Part shown: one piece after another, positions 1 to 11,429 of the stretch | Numbering within the stretch: the stretch's first letter is position 1 | How the letters are laid out: the number at the start of each line of letters is the position of its first letter | NCBI GenBank assembly: GCA_000328365.1 | Contig: KB293569.1 | Coordinates: 150,566-214,565, forward strand | Direction of reading: 5' to 3' | From: Capitella teleta | Taxonomy: Eukaryota > Annelida > Polychaeta > Capitellidae | Length of the DNA stretch: 64,000 nt | Program-made: the position numbers and the translations under genes | The notes under the pieces: generated by a model | Seen by the model: the letters and a program-made list of their open reading frames with translations, nothing else | Databases searched by the model: none | Told to the model about the DNA's origin: nothing

Positions 1-216
1 TTGTAGACAAGGATGGTTATACAATTTCATAACCAGTGTTATTTGTAGACAAGCATGGTTATATATTTCTTATAACCATATCCGACCCGTCCTTATTTAT
101 CTTCCACTCAACTCATGAATTTCCACTTCCGGGCGATAATTGAGATGGTTGGCGGATTGACTGGGCACTTTAATGGCAATACTAGCTTAAATTAATTCAA
201 TTTAAGAATTTATACA

Positions 217-1070
217 GTGCCCAAGGTGCTTCTAAACTCCACTAAGTCACATACAATTAGTCTACAACTTTCCAGGATCCAGTTTTTCATCAAACAAAAA
301 TCCCTATCTCCACTGTACTGCAGCTACGAACATGGGATTTCATGTATATTACATGATTCAATCAATCCAAAATTAGTATCAATACAATCCTTTCCATGCC
401 CTAGGCACATATACACCCCTCTCAAGTCACATACAACCAGTGCACACCTTTCCTGCATCAAATATCTACTCAAACATAAATCCTTATCTCCCACTGTACT
501 GCAGCTACGGACATGGAATTTCATGTATATTACATGATTCAATCAATCCAAAATTAGTATCAATACAATCCTTTTCATGCCCTAGGCACATATACACCCC
601 TCTCAAGTCACCTACAACCAGTGCACACCGTTCCTGCATCAAATATCTACTCAAACATAAATCCCTATCTCCCACTGTACTGCAGCTATGGACATGGGAT
701 TTCATGTATATTACATGATTCAATCAATCCAAAATTAGTATCAATACAATCCTTTCCATGCGCTAGGCACATATACACCCCTCTCAAGTCACATACAACC
801 AGTGCACACCTTTCCTGCATCAAATATCTACTCAAACATAAATCCCTATCTCCACTGTACTGCAGCTACGGACATGGAATTTCATGTATATTACATGATT
901 CAATTAATCCAAAATTAGTATCAATACAATCCTTTCCATGCGCTAGGCACATATACACCCCTCTCAAGTCACCTACAACCAGTGCACACCGTTCCTGCAT
1001 CAAATATCTACTCAAACATAAATCCCTATCTCCCACTGTACTGCAGCTACGGACATGGGATTTCATGTAT
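217..1070. repeat. 181-bp tandem repeat, about 4.7 copies
   Basis: A block of about 181 bp is repeated head to tail. The landmark CTAGGCACAT recurs at 401, 582, 763 and 943, giving periods of 181, 181 and 180 bp. Copies from about 400 to 1070 are nearly identical. The first copy (217-395) is clearly diverged, as expected at the edge of an array. Several frames are open across more than one copy only because the unit carries few stops; no protein signal is seen. The array may continue to the left of the window or elsewhere in the genome. It could be a short satellite or the internal minisatellite of a transposon. Confidence 0.93.
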
Positions 1071-2140
1071 ATGATAAACCGACAAAGGTGACCGCTACCA
1101 AGCCGCCCCTCTATTGATCCGCTGTTCAAGGGGAGATGTCCATTTCGCCCTATGCGTTCAGCGTCGGCGTTCACAGCTTTAATTCTTTCATCTAAATTGT
1201 TGACTAACAAACCATTGAATTGTAATCTTTGATATTTTACAAAGGCAAACATTGCAACAATAGCATACCGACAACATCCGAACTTTCATGTCATTTGTCT
1301 GTCGAAGATTATTGGACATCAGAGACACTGACCATTGAAATGGAGCTATGATCTTAGAAAGAGGCTTCTCTAATAAATAAAAACACAAAAACCGTCTTAG
1401 CAATTTTTGTGACATTAACTTGTTGTCGGTAGCAGTTGAAGGGCCCTCGGTTGATCGCCAAAGCCAATTAGAAGAGCGACGGATCACCTTACTTGTGTAC
1501 TTGCAATCGTGCTTTCTTTTCTCCTTGAATTTTTTTATTTTTTTTTTAAATTTTTTTTTTATGTATTTTGTTTTCACTTTAATTTTTTTATTAAAAAATT
1601 TTTTTTTTTAATGTATTTTGTTTTCACATGACTGTAACGCCTTTGAAGAAATTTCATCTCCCGGAGAGGCAACGAAAAAGTTGCTGGCGATAAGAAAAAG
1701 CGAAACAGAAGAAAGGTTTTGGATTTTTCATTGAACACCGAAACAGGGATCTTTTAATTGATACAGAGATACCCCCAAAAATCGACTGATATAAAATCGC
1801 ACATGTAATTCAGTGGCACACAAAATTTGGGACATAAGCACAACACGCACACTTCTTTCCTTACTCAAGAAATACATGTGGTTTTCACCATGCACGCCGA
1901 CGGACATCCACACGCACAAAAGCATAAACACACAACACAACGCGCCACGCACCCAGCACACAACACATGACACACACTTTGCATTTAGCACACTACAAAC
2001 GGGTTGTAAGCTTTTCTTCACGACGAATATAATTAATTTACATGCATCCAATGTTCCAAAGGTGCAGGAGAAAACTCAGAAATAATTGATGGGTGGCTTA
2101 CGCAATTCCTGGATTGGTAGGGAAGCAGAGGGTGCGCCAA
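1071..2140. other. Intergenic stretch with a dispersed repeat and poly-T tracts
   Basis: No gene is recognised. The stretch contains the left copy of an inverted repeat (1116-1303, listed separately), long T-rich runs at about 1530-1612 and a CA-rich simple stretch near 1900-1980. It forms the 3' flank of the minus-strand gene that ends at 2141. Confidence 0.6.
1116..1303 (-). repeat. Dispersed ~185-bp repeat, left inverted copy
   Basis: The reverse complement of this stretch matches 5236-5420 at roughly 90 percent by eye, including a shared stretch around GGCGAAATGGACATCTCCC and one around ATCAAAGATTACAATTCAAT. Similarity stops on the inner side near the GACAGAC motif and fades on the outer side. 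Either two copies of one dispersed repeat landed in opposite orientation, or these are long terminal inverted repeats of an element that encloses the gene at 2141-3110. Confidence 0.8.
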
Positions 2141-3110
2141 CTACTGCAGAGGAAATGGGGGAGGGTTGGGGAACAAGGGAACGAAATAAGGATTAATGGG
2201 AGGCTGGGGTGGAAGGTAAACAGGGGGCATCTGCATCGCTGGAAACTGCTGAAACTGAGGCTGATACTGCACCTGATGAAAGTGCTGAACCTGAGGCTGG
2301 AATCGCTGGAACTGAGGATGGAACTGTTGGAACTGAACTTGAAGCTGCATCTGCTGAACCTGGGGATGAAAATGCTGTAACTGCTGTAGCTGTAGCTGTA
2401 GCTGCTGAAGGTGTTGTAGCTGCTGAAGGTGTTGCAACTGCTGTAGCTGAGCATTATGCTGAAGTTCAGGTTGAACCACGACCTCCGGCTGAACCACGAC
2501 CTCTGGCTGAGCTTCCGGCTTAGGATCCTCTTCTTCAGACTCAGAGTCCTCATCTTCTGACTCAGAATCCGTGACGTAGGACATTTCATCCAGAAACGCA
2601 GACGTTGAGGTGACTTTGATGCCTCCGGGGCTGTTTCGTAGTCTAAGCAGAAAGCTGAATGGACGATCAATCTGCTCGGCAAAGTACTCTTGCCACGAGC
2701 CATCCTGAAAAGGAGCAGCATCATAGGAGTTCAACTCACCAATCAGTTTCCCGCGAAGGAAAGCAGCAGTTTTGTAGTTCAGAAGCACTCGAAGTGGCTT
2801 GCAGCCGTCATTGCGCTTGTCTTGCGTGACCTTCGAGTAGGCGATGCCCAGGAGATGCCTCATCTCAGCCTCTGGAGACGGGAAGACTGGAGACGGCTTA
2901 AGACCAAGCTGACCGAACTCTTTCGGGCTGACTCCGTTTGCTGCCATGGCAACTGGAATAAGCAGAGTTAAACCGAGAATTGCGAAAATTTCTGATGAGG
3001 TCAAGGATCCAAGATCGAGCTGACTTGAAGGCGAGGAGATTCGGCGTTGAATCTGGGAAAGAGAGTAGATTTCAGGAGCAGCGAAAAGCACAGTAAGCAG
3101 AGAGACTTAC
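2141..3110 (-). CDS. Acidic, Gln-rich protein of unknown function
   Basis: A minus-strand gene that I do not recognise. The reading frame is open through most of 2141-3052 and ends with TAG at 2141-2143. A GTAAGT...CAG intron fits at 3053-3110, so exon 1 lies just upstream and is probably 5' UTR. The best start is the ATG at 2945-2947, inside a perfect GCCATGG context, giving about 268 residues. Residues 1-115 are ordinary globular-looking sequence containing GLKPSPVFPSPEAEMRHLLG. An acidic Ser/Glu/Asp run (SESEDEDSESEEEDP) follows at about 120-135. The last 130 residues are dominated by Gln, Leu, His and Pro in LQQLQ- and FQQF-like repeats and end in a Pro-rich tail. The hydrophobic stretch encoded just before this ATG resembles a signal peptide, but no in-frame upstream ATG was found. 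The open, low-complexity frame and the promoter-like flank argue for a real gene; the function is unknown. Confidence 0.6.
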
Positions 3111-3143
3111 GATGAAGAGATTGAAGTCTGCTTGATGCGATCG

Positions 3144-3152
3144 TCTTTTAAG
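3144..3152 (-). promoter_or_regulatory. TATA-like box of the Gln-rich gene
   Basis: On the minus strand CCTTAAAAG lies about 35-40 bp upstream of the exon 1 donor site at 3110. CCAAT-type motifs lie farther upstream, near 3203 and 3276. This spacing fits a compact core promoter with a very short first exon. The call rests on position and motif only. Confidence 0.35.
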
Positions 3153-3339
3153 GACCCTCAAAGCGCGCTTTTTTCACATGTGTAAGCGAATGACCGCATT
3201 AGCCAATTAGAGGCGAGGCAAGTGGTCACGTGACTTCAGACGCTCGGAGAGGGGATCTGAACGAGCTCGCTCATTGGCCAGCACTTCGTTCTGCTCAGTG
3301 ACTTTGACTGACACTCCAGCTAATTATAATATATTTTCT

Positions 3340-3383
<44 letters not shown>

Positions 3384-3531
3384 TTCGATTATGAATTTAG
3401 GACTTCGGCTTAGTTACCTGTACGTGTAGTGCTTTTATTTAATTCATTACGTACGCCACTTTATTTTTAAATTTTGATTATCGTCGCATACTACCAGTGC
3501 TTTGTGTTATGCTGTTCGCAACATTCGCTAC

Positions 3532-3591
3532 CTTCCCTCTTAGCTTCCCTCTTAGCTTCCCTCTTAGCTTCCCTCTTAGCTTCCCTCTTAG
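3532..3591. repeat. 12-bp minisatellite, 5 perfect copies
   Basis: The unit CTTCCCTCTTAG is repeated five times without change. Perfect copies suggest recent expansion and a possible length polymorphism. Confidence 0.95.
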
Positions 3592-4775
3592 CTGCGCCTC
3601 TTGTCGACCTGTGTGCGAGTAGAAATAGTCAATCAAATTGGATTGAAACCTCCTCATATTAAGGGGACGATCGACTTTTAATTTCTCCCACCGCAGCAAC
3701 AAAAACACACAGAATGGCGTTTTCAAAACTAACGACGTTATTAAACTAACCCTCGTTTCGACTCCGCTGAAGACTGTGACATTTTGAGACATCTTGGCAG
3801 AGTAAAAAATGACAGCGTTTTTATCTTCTCAAAGGAATGTCTGAAGTGGTTGTTCCGAGTAACTCCGTGGGGGGGGGGGGGACAAACTGAAATTGTATTA
3901 TTCGGTTTTATTTTGTTTAATGTCCATCTTCAACGGACGCGTCATGATCCTCGATGAATTCTCCGTCCTTGCATCCAATGTTTCAATTCTTTATCTTCTT
4001 CTGATGCGATATGTCGTTCTCTTGTGAATCCAACGATGTAACATGTAATCATGCGTGCAATTAAATGTACTGAAATAATTATAGCTCTGAACAACACATG
4101 GTTTCATGAAAACTACACCCTCGTAAGGAAAAAGATGAGAAAATCGTACTTTTCTCTCGGTTACGAGTATAACCAGCTTAAGAAACATTGCGATTGCAGA
4201 GGTTACGTTGTGTAGGCATAACTACATGTATTACCGCACGGTAAATAATCTTCAGATCAAAGGATAAGAATAATAGTTATAAAGTCGAGAGATTGAGCCG
4301 GTGGCACCTTGGCTTCAGTCGCTTTCTCAAATCCCACGGAACACGCGGCAAAAGACGCACCGATGATCATGCACACGTAGTAGCGAAGATAGGGGGAGTA
4401 CTTGTCAATGTAAATAAAACAAATAATTCATGGACAATGCACATTCAATTGTTTGTGTGAGCATGTGTCTCCACATCAGACATGGATTTAGAGGTTGCAC
4501 AACAAACCCCCGTAGAAAATAACTTTCGGTAAAACACGGCTTTGAAGTCTTTGCAGGATGGCCCCAAAAAGTCAGCGGCTACTTCAAAGAGATTTTAATC
4601 TCGAAGTGTTGTCGATTGCCATGACGAGAAAGACTAGCACGTGTAGTGACAGAAGCGCCAAATCACTAATTAACTCGCTTTGAAGTAACCCCTATAATAG
4701 AAAACTCCTTCGCTTCGCTGCGTTCGTTCGTGTTTGTCGAAGCGGTGTTACAAACAAATATTACTTAATCGTTAG

Positions 4776-5197
4776 AGATTATAAATTACTAATCATCATC
4801 ATATAATATTATATAAAATATCATATATAATTTATTATACATATTATAATATATATTATATATAAATAGTATTAGTAACTGCTGTGTCAACGTCAAAAGT
4901 GTAATTATGTGATTATAAATATTATGAATATATTGAAGATGACTTCGATGAATAACATGAGGAAATGCCGTGCAATCGCACAGTGTATTTAGTCAATGTC
5001 TACCAAAATTACAGAGATTACGCAAAAGTGGTTCTTGTGTGCACCTGTGGCTACATGCTGTAATTGCTAAAGACGAAAATCTCATCTTTGGCGCTCAAGC
5101 GTTGGTGAAAAGACGGTGATCGCCGTCTTTGACGGTGAATGTGTTAATTGCGTCTGGGCACCTATATTCTATGATGGTGATTAGTAATTTATAATCT
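4776..5197. mobile_element. MITE-like element with ~30-bp terminal inverted repeats
   Basis: The left end starts with AGATTATAAATTACTAATCA. The right end carries its reverse complement with one change, and the similarity runs on for about 10 more bases on each side. The ends lie 422 bp apart and enclose no coding sequence. This is the form of a small non-autonomous DNA transposon. The superfamily cannot be told, and no convincing target-site duplication was found. Confidence 0.6.
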
Positions 5198-5235
5198 GTT
5201 GCCCATAACTACACGCATTGATTGTATCCAAACAT

Positions 5236-5420
5236 ACAGACAGATCACACGAAAGTTCAGATGCTGTCGGCATTTTATTATCGCTTAAGCAATATTTGCC
5301 TTTGTAAAATATCAAAGATTACAATTCAATGGTTTGTTGGTCAACAGTTCAGATGAAAGAATTAAAGCTGTGAACGCCGACGCTGAGCACATAGGGCGAA
5401 ATGGACATCTCCCTCTCCAT
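5236..5420 (+). repeat. Dispersed ~185-bp repeat, right inverted copy
   Basis: Partner of the repeat at 1116-1303, in the opposite orientation. Identity is high in the core and the inner edge falls at the GACAGA motif in both copies. See the left copy for the two possible readings. Confidence 0.8.
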
Positions 5421-6067
5421 TGAAAGAGCGCATAGATCGTCGTCGCTTTTATCGGCTATCATGAATTGGTGTTTGTGCATGATGGCTCCAACGGCAGTGT
5501 GTATGTGAAGTATGTTTTGTTTCAGTTGTGTGGCCTCGGTTATGTTGGCCTAGTCCGAACTTATTAAGCAAAGCACACAGACGAGGGTTGAAGGAAGTCC
5601 AGGCAAATTTAATAGCTTCTCTTGGGCCGCGAAATGGTCACAAAACAAATACATGTATGCCCAACATGTGTATTGGGGCACAGTGTACATTAAACCTTAG
5701 GTGAAGCAAAGAAGGTATTTATTAATTAAAATTGAACCTTCATTGAGTAAAGTTGAAATATCATGGAGACTGTTTTACAATACGTTAAATATAACCATAC
5801 ACTATTTATCCTCCACGTGCTACCACGATTATCCATACAAACATCGACAATTATAGACTTAATGAAGGTAAAAGCGAGAGTCCTTTCTTTTTTGATAATC
5901 GAATATTAATTAAATCCAGGTGACACGCGGAGTATTTCTAGTGATTTCTTCGGACAGCGTTTGGATGCGCGAGTTTGATCATCAGAAGGATGAAAGCAGA
6001 GTTTACCTGCCACCTCAGACAACTGTTCTTCTAACACTAACAGAGTTCACTAATTAGATACATTCAG

Positions 6068-6075
6068 TATAAATA
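6068..6075 (+). promoter_or_regulatory. TATA box (TATAAATA)
   Basis: TATAAATA lies 46 bp upstream of the start codon at 6114. With a normal TATA-to-start spacing of about 30 bp, transcription would begin near 6098 and the 5' UTR would be only about 15 nt long. Confidence 0.6.
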
Positions 6076-6113
6076 TAGAGGGTTGTGTTGGGGTCTTCAT
6101 CCAGTTCCCCAAA

Positions 6114-6747
6114 ATGGCACAAGCTACGATGAACCTCCGTCATTTGACACAATCGACAAAACGACCCCACTTCGATGACGACCTCTGTTCTTCGGGAAAA
6201 CGACATCGAGTGCAGTTCGAGGTAAGACTGCTTCAATTTTCTGTTGAGTAAATTAATTACAGTTGCATTTAGATCAAATAGTTTTATTTAAAAGCGGTTC
6301 AGCACATTTATTTTTAATACTCATAAGTTGCACTCCTTCAATTTCCATTATTCCTTTAATTCATATCACATTGCTCCTTCGATTTCATTCACCTGATTTC
6401 ATTCGTTGATTTTCTCGCATTTACAGAAACATAGAGATGAAGGGAAGCGCCTACCGTATGCCAAGCTCCTCTCCGTACCTGCTGCGGAAAAAAGGATTAC
6501 GAAAGTAGATGATAGCCCTCCTCTCCCATCAAAGAAAACTTCGTCTTTCCGACTGCCCTCGGCTCCCCCCGCCCCTCCTGCTCACGTTGCCTCGAAGGGA
6601 AGCGCCTGCCTGCAACCTGGAGTCTCAGCTCCTCGTCGCCCAGGAGCGTGCAGTCTGTTGAAGCGAAAGCCTCATCGCATCACGATTCGACCGGCGCCTT
6701 TCATGAAGGAGATCTATCCGCCCCATAAGCGCCAACCTGAACAATGA
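6114..6747 (+). CDS. Small basic protein with RVQF motif, two exons
   Basis: Exon 1 is 6114-6221 (36 codons, ending exactly in GAG before GTAAGA). Exon 2 is 6427-6747, after an acceptor TTTACAG. The two join in phase 0 to give 142 residues. I do not recognise the family. The protein is rich in Lys, Arg, Ser and Pro and has no membrane segment or signal peptide. Its N-terminal part holds STKRPHFDDDLCSSGKRHRV followed by QF, so KRHRVQF combines a basic cluster with an RVxF motif. RVxF is the known docking motif of protein phosphatase 1. The middle is a Pro/Ala-rich linker and the C-terminus is again basic. These features suggest a small nuclear or PP1-associated regulator, which is inference. 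A TATA box lies upstream and an AATAAA signal at 6918-6923 fits a short 3' UTR. Confidence 0.68.
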
Positions 6748-6917
6748 ACCCCAACAGGCAAATTGAATCCACTCGATTCTGTTAAACTGCTCCGATCTGA
6801 TACGCCTTTTTCGGTGACCATGCAATATCTGACGAACTTTATTTTCTATCACATACTTGTGTACATGTATCGATCATGCATGTTCCATCAGTGATTGTTT
6901 GTGCTTTTATTACCCAA

Positions 6918-6923
6918 AATAAA
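6918..6923 (+). terminator. Polyadenylation signal AATAAA of the small gene
   Basis: The first AATAAA downstream of the stop at 6747, about 170 bp away and on the right strand. Confidence 0.55.
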
Positions 6924-7185
6924 TTGAGACAAGCAAAAATTGTCAATTTTTCTCTCTGATTCTCATTATTCATAGAATGACATAACCACAGGATTTCATC
7001 TCACTATTTCTATGCATGCACATAGGGAATTTTTATGAGTTGAGAACACCAGCCGACCGAGAGAAGCATCATTGCCACACCATAAGATCGATGCTATGCG
7101 ATCAATAAAAATCTTCATACATCCTAAATATGATATACAACTATACAATTATTTTGTAAATATTATAAATATTAGATATTTATGT

Positions 7186-7790
7186 AAATATTATTTACAA
7201 GTAATGAGGATATTTAAACCTTACGTAATTTGTTACAAATATGCCTTTTCTCTAAAATTTACTCCAGTATAATCATCATTTATAGTTGCAGTAGCTTCTT
7301 ATCAACTATTTTAGGCCTTCTATCATGTCATTTTATCGTAAATATTCCAGTAATGCTGCATTAACGACGCCGTCTCAAAGCAAATTTCAATAAATATTAT
7401 TTTATGTGATCAGTTGTTAATTTAAAAATGTGACCCATACAAAAATCTACTGATTGCATATAATAATAAAACGCTACAGTGAAAATAATGATATGCATAC
7501 TATATATACTATATTTCATACCATGGAAAATGACTAGGACTTATCCCCGTTTATTTCGGCTCAGAGAGGTAAGGGCTGCAAACAAACAGGTGTACACAAT
7601 GGTACTATCACCAAATCTGCAACTTCAAATCAAACCCTTTCTGTGATACTCTCTCTATATTAGTTTTTAGTAAATATCCACAACCACTTCCACGAGAAAA
7701 AGAAAATAAGCCACGGGAGTTATTTACAACAAAAGATCTTCGCATTTCAATGATGTTAATGTTGTCATAGGAGCACAGAGAGAATTTATC
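7186..7790 (+). mobile_element. Worn copy of the mariner-type MITE family
   Basis: From the stretch TTACAAGTAATGAGGAT onward, this region follows the MITE at 46428-47396 in order. Shared landmarks include a GCATTAACGACGCCG box, a TTTTATGTGATCAG box and a TTTATTTCGGCTCAGAG box. It lacks the internal duplication seen in the other copy and its outer ends are not clear, so it is an older or truncated member. Confidence 0.7.
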
Positions 7791-7838
7791 CCTGTGTCGA
7801 AGTGTCTTATGTGTCGCCGAGACATATTTTCCATCTAT

Positions 7839-7888
7839 AGCTCGATGTCGAAAAAATATATAAGCTCGATGTCGAAAAAATATATAAG
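7839..7888. repeat. 24-bp tandem duplication
   Basis: AGCTCGATGTCGAAAAAATA plus four bases occurs twice in tandem without change. It lies just upstream of the LINE fragment. Confidence 0.85.
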
Positions 7889-7899
7889 CATAAATTGTA

Positions 7900-8870
7900 A
7901 ATTGATTCCTCTATGCCGTAACGATCCTCTCACCTCTACAGCATTCAGTGTGAGCCTGATGGATGAGCCAATCGAATGTGCTGCACAGGATAAACACCTG
8001 GGGAATGTTATTGGGTTTTTTTTTAGTGAGGAAGAGGTTATTGATAATGTCATCAAGGACTTTAACAAAAGGGTCGGGATGATTCGGTCCCACTTTAAGT
8101 GGCTTGCTCCCGATTGTGCGTATCATCTGTTCAAATCATTCTGTATGCCTCTGTATGGGTCCGTTCTTTGGAACTTTTCACACCGGTCAGTAAATCGGTT
8201 TTACACTGCATGGCGTAAAGCTATTCGATGCATACTGCATCTGCATCCGCGCTCTCACTCATGTTTTCTCGCTCCAGTCTGCAATGATGTTGATGTTGAA
8301 ATTCAGCCACTGTGCCGCAACGTCAGGTTCCTTCGGTCTTTGGAAAGAAGCAATAACCGTGTTGTGCGGTGCTGTTTTCAGTTGGTTCAGAACGGCAGTC
8401 ACTCTACTGTTAGCCGCTCGTTCTCTAAGCTGTACGTGTGACGTCACTCAGAAATCCCGTCATCATATTGTGGAAAGTGTTTGTCATCCAACTGCTCTGT
8501 TCGAAATCAGCAACGATCACGAAGAAATAGCTGGCTAAATCAGGGATCTCCTTGCTCTGAGAGCTGAATTAAAGCTGGATCAGAACCTAAATGCTCATGA
8601 TATTGAATTCCTGCGAGATATTGAATTCTCTATACAAGAGCTATGTACCGCCGCCTGAAGCTGTGCTTCAACTCATAGATACTTTTTTCCCTCTCATTCA
8701 TTATATTCTTTCTGTTCTTTTTGCACCCCGCTCCGTTCAGATTGACCCTAGAAAAAAAAATTATTTTCACTGAATTATTATTATTAATTATTATTATTAT
8801 TATTTTCACTAAAATCACATTGATGTTCAATGAAGAACGAATAAACATATATATATATTTTTTTTTTTCA
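7900..8870 (+). mobile_element. LINE 3' fragment (end of reverse transcriptase ORF)
   Basis: The plus strand encodes the region after the reverse transcriptase core of a non-LTR retrotransposon. Typical motifs are DKHLGNVIG, LFKSFCMPLYGSVLWN, AWRKAIRCILHLHPRSH and, in another frame, RDLLALRAELKLDQN. The frame breaks at about 8441 and in-frame stops follow, so the copy is dead. The 5' part is missing (typical truncation) and the tail runs into A- and T-rich simple sequence at 8750-8870. Confidence 0.85.
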
Positions 8871-9735
8871 GTTTGATTACTTCAAAGAGGTTAGAAACAG
8901 TTGTATACAAAACATTAAAACATCCCCGCCCCACAATAGAAGTCGACAGCTTTTACCTTTCCTCTGTTTAATGTGCGACCAAAGCGAGGCGGACTCCAAA
9001 GAGGCATTGTTGTCGGTGTGCTTGTGATAATCTTTAAGAAATTGCCGACAAAGGACAGCGCACATTGGAAGCTAGAGTTAATTAAAGAAATCCAGCCTTA
9101 GATCTATTATGAACTTTATGACAGCTTTAATATCAAAGCACGCAACAATGATATCAAACATTTTTGTTTAAAGTGTTTGTACTCCACGCATTATATTCTT
9201 GTAAAACATAATAAAGATTGTTTTTTATAGAGATAGATAAATCATAGCATAATTTCTCACCCTACCCCCTAATTATCGACCTTCGCTGCTTTGCGTATTT
9301 ATGTAATATTTCCGAATTTTACGAGAATAAAAAACTGGGGCATTATTTAACTAAATAGTTTGCACCATCATGCTATTTAGGTTATTATAACAGTATCTGT
9401 ACTTGGACTCAACTTGAGTGATAAATCTAACATAATTATATCCCCTAATAATATATATACGGTTCAAAGACTATCTGTCAAATCGTTTACAGAGAGTTTT
9501 AATTGAAGGTGAGCGTTCTCACTGGTTACCTGTTTTATCGGGTGTGCCACAAGGCTCCATCCTTGGCCCGCTTCTATTTCTGCTTTTATTAATGATTTAC
9601 CTTCTGTTGCCAAAAACTGTACTACTGCATTGTTTGCGGATGATAGCAAGTGTTTAATAATCAGCGATTTAAATGATTGTATTTTATTGCAAAATAATTT
9701 GAACGAAATGTACAACTGGAGTAACATCCTCGTTT

Positions 9736-11429
9736 GGTAGACAGTTGTACAACAAGTTTCTCAATGAGCGAGTTTTCGACCAAAAAGTTCCATTCAATGA
9801 GACTCTCAAAGAGGTTAACTTGCGACTATTCAAAGATGTCCTCAAGTCAAAATCAAAGTCAACGAAAGCTACCATCTCTGCTCTGAAGGACGAACACAGC
9901 AAAGCATCTTACCTCCTCTTGGCAGCTCAAGGAGGCCGTCCTATTTCCGATGACCTCTTTGGTCATGAGAGCTCCAAGTTTCCTCCAGCTCTTACAAAAG
10001 ATGGTGAAATTGATCACTCGACCAAGTCGGAAATCTTGGATTGTCTGTGTGTCCAAGAGAAACAAGTCGCGTCAGATACCACGTGTGCCCTCTTGGATGG
10101 TGCTGTGGTCGTACAGATGGTCCGGCCAAAGAACTCCACCACCTTTGGTGATTATTGCGCTGATGTGTTCCTACAGTATGTCTTCATAATGCTGAAGACG
10201 AAGGATTGGGTCGACATTGTTTTCGATGTCTATAAGGATAACAGCCTGAAATCAGGAATACGACAGCAGGGAGGGACTGGGATCAGGCGGAGAGTAACTC
10301 TCAGTACAAAAATTCCTGGGAACTGGGCTTCCTTTTTACGGGTCAGCCAAAACAAGCAGGAACTATTTATTGAAATTTCACAGTACATGAAAACTGTGAT
10401 TCTTCCAGCAGTAGGTAATTTCTATTCAAATTTACTGTCAACTATTATAAATGTTCTTCAGGGAAAACACATTGTGTGTACTTTACTTGAGGAGTGTTTG
10501 GTTGTTGCTGAAGGATCTTTGAATCTTTCGAGCCTAGCTCCATGCTCCCATGAGGAGGCAGACACTCGAATTCTTCTTCATCTGGTAAATGCAGTTGCAT
10601 GTGGTTCTGGCCGTGAGAGCGACCCAAATACTGAAGGATCAGATTCCCAGCCTCTCAGTCTGGATTGGTTTCGGCACAGGCAATAATTATCGGTAAAGAT
10701 AAATCACTTATGAAATATACCTGTTGAATATAATTAACTCCTGTTTGTTTTCAGATATATTTCAGTTCATGAAATTGTGGAAAATCTTGGTCCGCTCAGA
10801 TCACTTTGCTTGCCTGCATTTCATGCTCTATCTGGCTGTGATACTGTTTCATCTTTTTTGGCAAGGGAAAGCGATCTGCTTGGCAGGCATGGCAAGCCTG
10901 TCCAGGTCTGACCAGTGCGTTACTGGAGCTGAGCTCTCCTGTCAGCCATGATTATGTGAAGCGTGTGCTGCCAATAATCGAAACATTCGTGACTCGGCTT
11001 TATGGAGTGGAGAGCGTTGATCTCGTAAATGCTGCGAGGAAGACTTTGTTTCTAAACAAAGGCAAACAGTTTGTTCAAATCTCACCCAGTTCGGATGCTC
11101 TTCAATAACATTTACTTCGTGCTGTCCATCAGGTATTTTGTACATTGAAAATAATTGTGATTATCAAATTTTTCATGCAGAGTGCATTTGTTTGGGGAGG
11201 ACTCCTGATCCGGGATCCACTCGTGCCAAGTCCAGAAGAATGGGGATGGCAGCGCTCTGGATCAGCATTTGTGCCTCATTACATATCATTGCCCCCACTC
11301 TCGTCATCCCTTCCTGAATTGTCCTTTTGCTCGTGTAAATCTGTGTGTAAGCGCCCATGTAAATGTATTGTGAACAAGCAGGTTTGCATATCTCTTTGTT
11401 TCTGCAGAGGACAATGCAACAAGGAATAA
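9736..11429 (+). pseudogene. Broken gene of a repeat-associated family with Cys-rich tail
   Basis: The plus strand encodes a protein type seen in many copies in cnidarian, mollusc and other invertebrate genomes and usually left unnamed. Landmarks are SHEEADTRILLHL (near 10550), a SVHEIVENLG/FHALSGCDTVSSFF stretch (near 10770-10850) and a C-terminal tail (11180-11429) dense in Cys with CKSVCKRPCKC and CFCRGQC. That tail resembles CXC/tesmin-type zinc-binding modules. Two GT-AG intron-like gaps separate the parts. The copy looks broken in a few places. It starts right at the junction with the interrupted LINE, so it came in as part of an inserted segment. The biochemical role of the family is not known to me; a nuclease or transposition role is only a guess. 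Confidence 0.65.

Larger units (their letters stand above)
3111..6067. other. Intergenic region with simple repeats
   Basis: No coding exon is recognised between the Gln-rich gene and the small gene at 6114. The region holds a poly-T tract of about 40 (3340-3381), a 12-bp minisatellite (3532-3591), a poly-G run (3869-3881), a very AT-rich patch (4795-4880), a MITE-like element (4776-5197) and the right copy of the ~185-bp inverted repeat (5236-5420). Confidence 0.6.

Noticed and set aside
621-1091. Open frames of 90-156 codons in the first 1.1 kb
   Set aside because: They are produced by the 181-bp repeat unit, occur on both strands, and carry no protein-like pattern apart from the repetition.
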